Shown: piece by piece, positions 43,801 to 55,200 of the stretch
How positions within the stretch are numbered: position 1 is the first letter of the stretch
Layout: the number at the start of each line of letters is the position of its first letter
Assembly (NCBI GenBank): GCA_021292165.1
Contig: CM037877.1
Location: 298,980,726-299,044,725, forward strand
From: Shinisaurus crocodilurus
Taxonomy: Eukaryota; Chordata; Lepidosauria; Squamata; Shinisauridae
DNA length: 64,000 bases
Direction: 5' to 3'
Notes under the pieces: model-generated
What the model saw: the letters and a program-made list of their open reading frames with translations, nothing else
What the model was told of the DNA's origin: nothing
The model's database searches: none
Program-made: the position numbers and the translations under genes

Positions 43801-46800
43801 GAGAGTTACGATGAACCACGGTTGAGGGGTTTGGACAACACGCTAAAACTGGTTAATCCTAAAACAGAAACAGAAGCTTCAATCTCCTCCTTGCAGCCAC
43901 ATCGAAGGAGGAAAATGCAAGGCCAGCACGAGGTCAGGCTCATTCTCAGAAAGCTCGGCTTTGGTTTAGTGCAGCCTTCTGCACCCTAGTGGCCTCTGGA
44001 TGTGTTGGACTGCAACACCCATCATCCCCCAGCCTTCCCCAACCTATGCTGGCTGGAGACCTGCTTCCGCACTGTGACTGAACGCAGCCGCTGCCTCCGA
44101 ACACGCAGGTTTCATTCTGAGCTCTCGCGGCTGACAGCCGTTGACCGAGTTATAAGCTGTCGATAGATACTGAAAGGAGACAGTCACTCCGTTGAGACCC
44201 AGATCCTTTCGATCTGATATACCCAAACACCTCTTGTTGCTTCTAAAAATCAGGAGACCCAAGTTTTGGGTGAAGAAGAGGATTTGCAACACAGAGAGAG
44301 AGAGAGAGAGAGAGAGAACCGAAGGGGCCAGCCCGGTCCCGCAATCCCTCACTGACCGGTTGGAGATGACAATGGCGTCGTTGAACTCGCTCCGGCAGTT
44401 CTGGCGTAGGGCCGTGCGCCCGCCGTTCGTGATGACGGCGTTGTTGCCGTGCAGCTGGTGGAAGCGGAGGTCACTCCCCGAGGCGACGGAGGAGGGGCTG
44501 CTGGGGGACAGCTGGTTGTTGCCCTCCGAGAGGTCGTCGGGAAGCGGAAGCAGATCTGGGGAGGACACGGGGCACGTCAAGAGACACGCGGGGCAGACGT
44601 TCATTGCTGGAGCTCAAAGGCAGTGAAATAAATGGAGGGGGGGGGGGACCACAGCTGCCCCCTTAACTGCACGAGAGCACCTTTCCCGCACTACCGGGTA
44701 AGCCAGGCGGGTCCCCGTATGAGCGGAGCAGGACATCAGGCCCAGATTTAAAGGGGACTTGAGTCCAAGCACGTGACCTTTCAGAAATTGACGAATGTTG
44801 CTTGCTTGCCGAGTGTCTTACACAAAGGTGTTCCAAGACTTCCCTGCGATCCCCGTTTTGACCGCTATGCGCAGTCCCTTCAAAGTGTCCCAGCAGCACA
44901 TTGGAGAGGCTGCCTGTGGTTGCCAAGCATTTTTTTTTTTATTTTTTTAAAAAAAATCTTTTATCTTTTCGCACCCTGAAATTTTCACAAACGCTGGCAA
45001 ATAATATATATTTTTATCTGTACTTGCGCAACTGCAAAAGGTTTGCAGTCGCGTGGGCGCGTGGATGGGGAACCTCGCGTGGGCTGTGTGTGTGTGGGGG
45101 TGCCCACCAGCAAAGTCCAGCAGGTCCCCACCCTGGCATTGCCCCACAGAGGCAGCAGTTAAGTCCGCCCCCCCGCCCCAATTTGGTTACATCTGATAGC
45201 TGCCAACGTGCAAGCTGTCAGATGTAACCAAAGGTTTACCCCAGTACCCCATACTTGTTTTCCCACCACCACCACCACCACCACGAAGCCTTCGTGTCTC
45301 CAGCCCCGAACCAGCAAACCCCAACGTGGCGCTCCAGCTTCCCCCCCCGCCAGGCCAATTACCCGTGTCGTCCACGATGGTCGCTTGGGCCGCCTGCCCG
45401 TACAGGTCCACGACAGCGTAGATGTTTGGCGGGACGTTCCACGCAGCCGGGCCCTGCGCCACCCCGTTGACAAAGAAGTGCAGCGTCCCGTCCTCCTTGC
45501 GCACCACCCCCACCGTGTCGCCCGCCTGAGGAGGAGGAAAGACCGGACAGGAGGAGCCAGCGAGAAAAAGAGGGGGGGGGATGCGCTTCCTATACCCGAG
45601 CAGAGGCCCCGGCTCTGGTTCCGGAACTGCCCCAGGCCTCCTTGGCTTAGTGCAGTGTTTCTCAACCTTGGGTCCCCAGATGTTTTTGGCCTACAACTCC
45701 CAGCATGCCCCAGCCAGCTACGCTGGCTGGGGCATGCTGGGAGTTGTAGGCCAAAAACATCTGGGGACCCAAGGTTGAGAAACACTGGCTTAGTGGCTGC
45801 TGGACAAATTGGGCGGCCCCTTCCACGGGCATCACACTCCCAGCCTTCCAGTTAAGCTAGCCTGGGACTCCTGGGTCTGCTCTGGCATCTTCTTGGCCCC
45901 GGCGTCCCTCCCAGAAGCCTCTGGGAAGGGGAGCAGCGAGCAGCGGCTGGCCTAACGGCGCACGCTGAGAGCCATTTGCGGGGACCGCCTGCAGTGCAGA
46001 TCCCGGAGCTCGCCTTTTCCTTTTCCTCTTCCCCTTCCGCTGCCCCACCCCTCCTATTAATCTCCCCCCCCATCCTTCAAGCCTGTGACCTGCCTGAATC
46101 CCACCCCTGCAAACCTCGGCTTCCCCCCACTCAGTTCTGATTTTGCCTAAAGACGGCTGCCTAGCCCTTCAGCTCTGCTTGTCTCCGCCCCACTCCCCTC
46201 ACTTCCCACAACGCATCTGAAGAACCTCGCGCTCTCCAGGTGCTTTGAGAGATTCGACTCCTGGCCCCCCACCATATTTGTTTATTTGCTAACCCAAGGC
46301 GGCTTACACAATCCTCCACCTCCTCTCCATTTTATCCTGACAACAACCCTGTGAGGTAGGGTAGGCTGAGGGTCAGTGACTGGCCCAAAGTCACCTGGTG
46401 AGCTTCCTGGCCGGGGTGGGTGGGTGAGCTAGAACCTGGATCCCCCGAATCCCAGTGCAACACTCTAACCCAGGGCTCTCCAACCTTGGGCCCCCAGACG
46501 TTGCTGGCCTACAGCTCCCAGCATACCCAGCCAGCATGGCTAATGGCAAGGGATTCTGGGAGCTGTAGTCCAGCAACATCTGGGGACCCAAGGTTGGAGA
46601 GCCCTGCTCTAACCGCTACGCCACACTGGCTCTTGTTAGTAGCTTCCTCCCCGCTCCCCTCGCTGTTCTCCCTTCTCTAATGCAATGGGTTTAATGTTGT
46701 TTCACTGCATTTTATGCCTAAGTAATCCACAATCACCGCCTGGCAGGCTCTTTATCATTCCAAAGATCATCCGCATCTCCCAAACTTACCTTCAGACGGT

Positions 46801-49800
46801 CCAGGTTGTGGCCATATTCATCCAAGATGGTCGTTCCGTTGTGCATCACGCCGTTCCCAGTCATCATCCAGGTGCCTGTGGGAGATGAGCCGAGAAGCAG
46901 AGCCACAGTCGGGGCATGCAAAGCTGGTGCGCGTGTGCACCGATTTTCACGCCTAAACACTATTACGGCCTTCCTCGACGTGATGCCCTACGGGTGTGTC
47001 GGATGACAACTCCCATCATGCCCAGCCAGCCTGACCATTGGGGAAGGCGGTGCTGGTACAACCCCGAAAAGAAGGGAAGGGGCAGGAATGGCTTGAAACT
47101 TGGTGCGTAGGGAAGGGGGGGGGGCGCGTCAGAAAGATGCGCAGCGATGGGAGAGAAAGATCAGCGGAGACTTCAAAACGGACGGGGTGGCCACTTTTGG
47201 CATGCTGTGAGCCATCCTGGTCACTGCCTCCCAAAAAGGCCGTCGCAGAGTGTGCAAAGCTGCAGGAAAGGGCAACGGGCACATTCCCTACAAAGAAGGG
47301 CTACAACTTTCGGGGCTTTTGAGTTTAGAAAAAATGATTAAAAGGGTACATGAGAGGTTTGTGAAATGGGAAGTTGTCTGAGTACCTTCTTTCATAATGG
47401 TATAAGGCAGAGAACTGGCAGCAGACTTAGGACAGACAAAAGGAAGGACTGCCTTCACGCGGCGCAGAGTTAAACTGTGGAATCCACTCCCACAAGATGT
47501 TGTGCTGGCCACCAATTTGGAGGGCTTCAAAAGGGGATTGGACAAATCCAGGGAGGAGGCGATCAGCGGCTACTAGTCATGATGGCTACTAGTCAGGACA
47601 CCAAATTATTACCTCTAGTCTCAGTCGCTGGGGAAGACGAGCAGGAGCGGGCTGTTGCACTCCTGCCCTAATTGTGGGCGTAAAAACGTCAGAAGCTGCT
47701 GTATCCCAGCCTGGTTTGCGAGTGACGAGAACCAGGATGGCTCACAGGGTGTATTTCCCTGCAGGGCTCCTTGTTGTGGCAGTGGCCACCATTTTGAATA
47801 TTTGGGGCACGTGGTGGTGGGGTGCTGTAGCTTCTCGTTATGTACAAACCTGGCGAGGGTGGGCTCTTGGGGTGGCTGAGAAGCCACCTGCAGCCCTAAA
47901 ACAGCTCATGGGTTCCGGGAGGCTCGTCAACCACCCCAACAACCCACCCTTGCCGGGTTCGCACGTAACAAGGATCCGTGGCAGCAGGGCTTGGACTGTT
48001 AAACTGGCGCTCATGGGCCCGCAACCCACAGTGGCTTGTAATCCACGGTGGGCTGCAGTGATCACACAAACCAGGTCACTGAGTCAAGACTCTTGGTCCA
48101 TCTAGCACAGTATTGACAACACAGATGGGCAGTGGCGCTCCCTTCACGGTTACAGGCGAAGTTTTTCCCCAGCCCATCCTGGAGATGCCAGGGATTGAAC
48201 CTGGGACTTTCTGCAGGCAAAGCAGGGGCAGAATTTGGGTACAGTAATACCTTGGATTGCAAGTAACTTGGTCTGAGAGCATTTTGCTAGACAAGCAAAA
48301 AATGTTTAAAAATTTTGACTTGATAAACAAGCGACGTCTTGCAAGACAAGTAGTGTAGGGATGTAACTGCTCGCCTTGAGCGGGCGTAGCGGGCTGAAAT
48401 CGGCCCCGCTCACACCTGCCAGAGACTCGCTTTGATAGAAGAGTGTTTTGGATTACAAGCACGGTTCCGGAACGAATTATGCTTGCAATCTAAGGTATTA
48501 CTGTATTTGGAATCCCAAGATTTCATTACAAGCTAGCAAAATAAAACCAAACCAACACATGCGTGGTTTCCAGCCCACACGGTCGGCGAGAGGAAAACAG
48601 GGCCTTGCATATCCACAAGCCATCCTGGATCGTCATAAGACGATCATAACAAAATTAAATCTGGGAGGGAGGAGAGTGAAAGGCCAAACCACGGAATGGC
48701 AACGGGGTGCTATCCCTGCCACAGCCGCTAGGAGGCATCGGTGCCGGGGTGTGTGTGTGTGTCTCACCTGATCGCAGGTTGGTCATAGTGGAGGGCAGCT
48801 GCAGGTAAGTGGGGTTGTGGGTGGTGACCCCGATCTCAATGGAGCCGGCCCATTTGTCCACCATCTTGTCAATGCGCACCTGGAAGACCTCGCCATTGCG
48901 CAGCGGACGGTTGCTCAGGACCACCCCATGGTTGAAATCATCGGTAGCACTGCGCAGGAAGGAGAGACGCGAGCACGGTTATTTTTCCGGGGCTGCTGCT
49001 GCAAATAGACGGATCCATCACACCAGGGCTGAGAGGCAGCTGCCTCTGGGGAAGAACACCACTTATACAGACACGGACAGCACAGGCTGGAGTGTGGGGC
49101 AAAACACACAATATTTTATTATATTTATACCCTGCCTTTTTTCCTGCAAGGAACCCAAGGCGGCTTACATACAGTATTTTTCCATGTATAAGACTATACT
49201 TTTTCCTAAAATTGTTAGACTAAAAATTGAGGGTCGTCTTATACACAGAAGCCAAGGAGAGAACTGCACAGTTGCGAAACTTATACATCTTATACATGCG
49301 GGCGTCTTATAGACGGAAAAATACGGTAATCCTCCTCCTCCACTCTTCCATTTTATCCTCACAACCACCCTGTGAGGTAGGTTAGGCTGAGAGTCAGTGA
49401 CTGGCCCAAAGTCACCCAGTGAGCTTCATGGCCGAGCAGGGACTAGAACCCGGATCTCCCGAGTCCCAGTCCAACACTCTAACCACTACGCCATGCTGGC
49501 AAGTCTCTATATACAAATAGGCTAAAAACTGGCCGATGCTTGCGTGCAGGCCTCCCTGTGTTGCTGGGCAAACCTGCTGTGATGTCACGGAACATTCACA
49601 CACATTATAACTGTTCAGGGTGAAGGTGTGAGCGATGGAATGTAGACAGTCTAGGTTCTGTGAGGGCAGTGAAAAGTCAGTTTGACCAAGAGAAATCCCC
49701 ACACAGGACCCAGACCAGGAGATATTTGCTTCTCCAGGGTGGGGTGTGTGGAACAGAAGACAGCGGCAGGGAGACCATGGGCGGGTGAACTGCTAAGAGG

Positions 49801-52221
49801 GCCCCAAAACAGGGAACTTAGGACAAAGAGGACTGCAGGCCGCTCATCTAAATAAATTAAGGACACAACCCATTGCTCACGGCTGAAGGAAGGACCATAA
49901 GCCACATACTGGGGCCGCAGCGCAGTCCGTCCCTCGTTGATGATGGCGGCCTTCTGCCCACAATTGGGGTGGAAAAGGAGGCGCTCCTGCTCCGGCTCAT
50001 TCCCAGCAGCATCAATGGCACGGCGCCCCACGTCTGGCGACAGGGCCCTCATGATGGCATTGTTGCGCCGGAGGCGGTCACTGTGGTTGTGGTTGTGCAC
50101 GATGGTGACCTTCACGGCCATGCCGTAGAGGTCTACCACGCCATAGACCACCAGCGGGGTGAGGGTGGTGGCCACACCTGGAAGGAAGGAAGGAAGCGTC
50201 ACCTGGACCCATGCACGGGAAAGGGAAATACCACGCCATGCGCACAGATGTGGCCCTCAAACGTGGCGCACATGGCCAGCAGGGTCCTCTTTGAATCCCA
50301 GGCCACATCCCTCAACGAGGGGGTTACCGCCATCTCCGCAATTTGTCTCTTCTCTCTGCTTCAGCTCATCTGGAATCACACTGCTAACTCTTCTGCATCT
50401 GTCACATTCATATGATAAATCCTCCCCCACCAGCGGCCATTCCAGCAGGCTGAGCTGAGGGAGATGACAGAGTGCGAAGCAGGGCCATCCCACCAGCCCT
50501 ACTGAGATGACTTTTTCCTCATCCCTCCCCATTCTGTTTTCTTTGTGTGTCGTGCCTTTTTAGACTGTAAACTTGTAGGCAGAGATTGTCTTGTTTTACT
50601 GACTATACATAAGCTGGTTTGGGAGCCATGTGTCCTGAAGAGTGGGATAAAAAGACTGTAAATAAATAAATGAATATCCCAGGCTCCCTGCTTTGCTGGC
50701 TTGCCTTCATCACTTCTCCCGCGTGCCCCCACGCCTTCTTCGTGCCCTCTTCTCTTCGCTTGCCTGTAGTCAGTCCGACTGGTCTCCTCCTCCCAACGCT
50801 ATTTCCGCCTGCGAGTGGCTCATTTGTAATCAATTCTCACAGGCCAGGCGTCAACCCTCCACGTCACTCCCACCCACCCCCGTCTCTTTATGAACAAGCC
50901 TCCCACTCCCGACCCCTCCCTGCACAGCCTCTGCACTGTGGCGATTCCTCCCTGAAAAACTTGGCAAGAGTTTTACGCAAAAAGTTTCCAGTCCCCATGA
51001 ACACACCGACCTTGGTCAATGCCGTTGATATAAAAGTGAAGTGCGTTGTTGGACTTTCTGGTCAGGCCAATGTGGTCTCCTTCCTGTGGAAGCAGAGAGG
51101 CAGTGTGGGAGGGTCCCTGGGGACAACGGGGGGGGGGGGGAGAGGAGGAGCTGGCACCCACAACAGGTGCGGGGGCGAGGGAACCGAACTCTGAGCTTCC
51201 TGCTCACCTGCAGCTCGTCCAGGCTGAACTCGCAGTATTCCCTGCGCGTCCCTTTCCCGTTGGTCAGGATGCCGCAGCCACTCATCATGATGGTTCCTGG
51301 GGGGGGGGGGGGGGGTTGACAAAGGTGAGGACAGAGGGGGCCGACCGGCCACAGGTGGAACCAGGCACCACTGCCACCTTCAGATGCCCAGATTAGGCAC
51401 TTGGCGTTTCTCTGCACGGGAGCTGTACAGGCCCGGTCAAGAGCAGCCTTGCCTTCCCACTCAGACCGCCCCGCCCCAAACCATGAGCCGGGAGATCACC
51501 TGAGCGCAGGTTCGTCATGGTGGCCGGGTACTCCAGGTTGTTGGGGTTGTGCGTGGTGACCCCGATTTCTATGGATCCTGACCACTTATCCACCAATTTG
51601 TCAATTCGGATCTGGAAGGAAGAAGAAGAAGAAGAGCCATCATTTTAAGTAAAAAAGCAACAACCACCTCTCAGGACAGGTGAAAAGTTCTGTTCCCCGA
51701 TGACGGAAAGAGCATGGCTGGCTTGCACGTACCTGATGCAGCCACCACTAGACATTTTTGCCATGTCAGGTTTTGTGCGGTTGACCACGTTGGAATAAAA
51801 CCCAGTTGTTGGTGGGATCTTCTGGCATGGTCTACCAGTCCTCAGGAGCTGAGGATGCATTCAACCAACATATTCATCCCACAAAAAAGCCTGACGTGGC
51901 AAGGTCACTTAGCGAGGAGACTGACCGCAGTCTGAATCCAGGGAGATTCCACCTAAACCTAGATTCCACCTAAACATCAGGAAAAATTTCCTGACTGTCA
52001 GAGCAATAAGACAATGGAATCAACTACCTAGGGAGGTGGTGGGCTCTCCCACTCTGGAGGCATTCAAGGTGCAGCTGGACAGACATCTGTCAGGGATGCT
52101 TTGACCTGGATTCCTGCACTGAGCAGGGGGTTGGACTTGATGGCCTTGTGGGCCCCTTCCAACTCTACTTTTCTATGATTCTATGATTCTATGAATCAAT
52201 CTGAGACTTGGGGTTCATTCA

Positions 52222-52270
<49 letters not shown>

Positions 52271-55200
52271 ATGGGGGAAGAGCCCACCGGCAGAGCTCCT
52301 GCTTTGCCTCCAGAAGGTCCCAGTGTCTCCAGGACAGGGACTGGGAAAGAACCCTGCAGAGCCAATCCCATCAGTTTAGGCACCAGACGTCCCCAACCTG
52401 GCGCCCCCCAGATGTGCTGGACTACAACTCCCATCATTCCCAACCAATGGGCATGCTGGCTGAGGGTGAATGGGAGCAGTAGGCCAACACATCTGGAGGA
52501 CACCAGGTTGGGGAAGGCTGTTCCAGAGGCTGTTTTTTAAATGTTATTTTAGATCGTTTTCATCCGCTGCTTCTGCTGTTTTCATCTTGCTGGCTGTTGT
52601 TTAGAATTGCATGTGATTTTATCGATTAGGAACAGGAGCCATAGCTCATTGGGTGGAGCACCTGTTTTGCACCCAGAAGGTCCCCAGGTTCAATCGCCGG
52701 CACCTCCAGGGTAGCGCTGGGAAGGAGGACCCCCCCCCCCAAAACCCTCTGCAGAACCGCTGCTGTCAGTCAGTGTCAACAATACTGGGCTACCAGTGTT
52801 CTCCAACCTTGGGCCCCCAGATGTTTTTGGCCTACAACTCCCAGCATGCCCCAGCCAGCGTAGGCCAAAAACATCTGGGGGCCCAAGGTTGGAGAACACT
52901 GGGCTAGACAGACCAACACTCTGACACCGTTCCTCTTACACCAAGGATGGGGAACGTGCGGCCCTCCAAAAGTTGTTGGACTTCAGCTCCCATCATCCCT
53001 CACCATCGGCCAAGCTGGCTGGGGCTGATGGAGCCGGGAGTCCAGCAACATCTGGAGCACCACGGGCTGCGCCTCCCAACCCCGTCCGACACTCTCCTCC
53101 CCCTCACCTCAAACATCTCGTTGTCGCGGAGCGGGCGGTTGGTCATGACGACGCCGTTGTTGAACTCGTCCAGCGGCCGCCGCCGCTCCGCCGTCTTGTT
53201 GTTGTTGCTGAGCTTGATGAGGGTCCCACACTTCTCGTGGAAGAGGAGGGCGTCGTTGGAGGTCATGGGCGGGGCCCCACAGGGGGCGGAGTCCGAGGGG
53301 GGACTGCCGAGGCTGACGTTCAGCAGGCTCCCGTTGTAGGCCGACAAGATGGCGTTGCTCACCACCTCCGAGAGCTCCATGCTGGAGAACCCTGTGGGCC
53401 GGAGGGAAAAGGGGCGCTCGGAAACGGGCAAACCCGCTCGGTTTGGATTCCAAAGCACAGAGGGGTTGGCCATCAGCCTCTAATCCCATCATGCTGAGCA
53501 CTTCTGGTAAGAGCAAAGGCCTCTGGGATGGTTACCCTCAGTCCCTGAGAAGCCAGGCTTTTGCCTTGTGACATGTGGGTACGGTATATCTTTACAGATG
53601 GAAGACACGCAGAGACTGTGTTACCAGAAAGTGTCTCCCCACCTTTTCCCCCTTCCCTCATTCCCCACCTTTTATTGCAACCGGTTTACCTTAAATAAAC
53701 TTTCCTTGTTCTACCCCACACGGTGTGTGTAGTTCCTCTGTGGTTCAGTGCTCAAATCCAGTGTATAGACCAAGGGCAAAGCCCTGAGAGAATCAGTGTC
53801 AAGGCTGGCTGTTTGGCACCTTTGATCTCTCGTCTTGAGATAAAGGACCAGTTGAAGTCCTTCACAGGTAGCAATATTAAACAGACCTTTCTACGCTGGG
53901 GGAGCAGACCGGGGTCACCAAAGCAACGCTGTCTATCAGTTAAGATTGCCCCATTTATTCTCCATGTCACCAAGGAAAGGAGAGGGGAACGCTCACCATT
54001 CTCCGACTCCAGGCTGTTGGGAAACTTATCCGGCCGATTCTGGTTGCAAGGCAGGTCCAGAGCTGTGAAGCAAAGGAGGACATGGTGGAAGAGGAGGAGG
54101 AGGAAGAAGAAAGAAGCAGAAGGAGGGAGGGTGAGCATTATCTCCCCCAGCAGTTGCAGTGATCCCTAACGGTGACCCACGGATCCTTCCCATGCTATCA
54201 CAAAGTTGGAATGGCCCACCCTGCACCGTCCAACAGATTAATACAGGCCTGTGGCTTACGCTGGCTCAGCTTGTCTGAGCGTGGAAAGCTAAGCAGGGTC
54301 AAGCCTGGTTGTTACTTGGATGGGAGACCACTCCTCTAGTTTCCTGCACTGAGCAGGGGGTTGGACTCGATAGCCTTGTAGGCTCCTTCCAACTCTATGA
54401 TCTATGAAAACCCATATAAGGATAAAATGGAGAGGAGGAGGAGGATTATGTAAGCCGCCTTGGGTTCCTTGCAGGAAAAAAGGCGGGGTATAAATATATA
54501 ATAAATAAAAAAAATTAAAAATCTGGGCTATGGTGCCTGCCTGCCATAAGCAGAGAGCAGGAGGAGGCAGAAAAGAGTGAGTAGAGAAGAAAGAGCTCTC
54601 AACGACTTCAGCAAGCGAGCCAAGCTACATGCGCCCAGGAAAAACAAAGCAACCCCCACCCAGCTTCACTGTTCAATCTGACCTGACCCCAGCAAGGGTG
54701 ATCAGATCGGCTCTCAGCAAAGCCCTCCCGGGAGTCATCCAAAAGAACATTTTGCTGGGGCCTACCTCATGTCGCCATAGAGACAGCCCAAGAGGAAAGG
54801 GGAGGAACACATGCCAATACTTCAAGGGGGGTGGGAAGGGAAGCCTTCCTAGCCCCCCAAGAGCCACAACAGAGGCATCTTCCCATAGATTGCAAGCCAC
54901 TCTCAGGGTTGGGCAGAAGGAACTCCCAGCATACCCCAGATGTTTGAGACGCCAACTCCCAGAAGCCCCTGCTAGCATGGTCAGGAATGGTCAGGAATGC
55001 TGGGAGCTGAAGTCCAGAGCATCTGGAGGTCTACTTCCTGCCCACTCCGATCAAGACAAGCCTTCTCCAACCTGGTGCCTTCGAGATGGGTTGGACCATG
55101 ACTCCCACTGGCCATTCTGGTTGGGGGTGATGGGAGCTGTAGTCCAAGCCATCTGGAGGATGCCAGGTTGGGGGAACTCTGGTCTAGATTATAAGCCTAT

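Noticed and set aside
53550..53760. Second LTR-like segment with AATAAA in NEURL4 intron 3
   Set aside because: No TG...CA borders or flanking duplication could be found.
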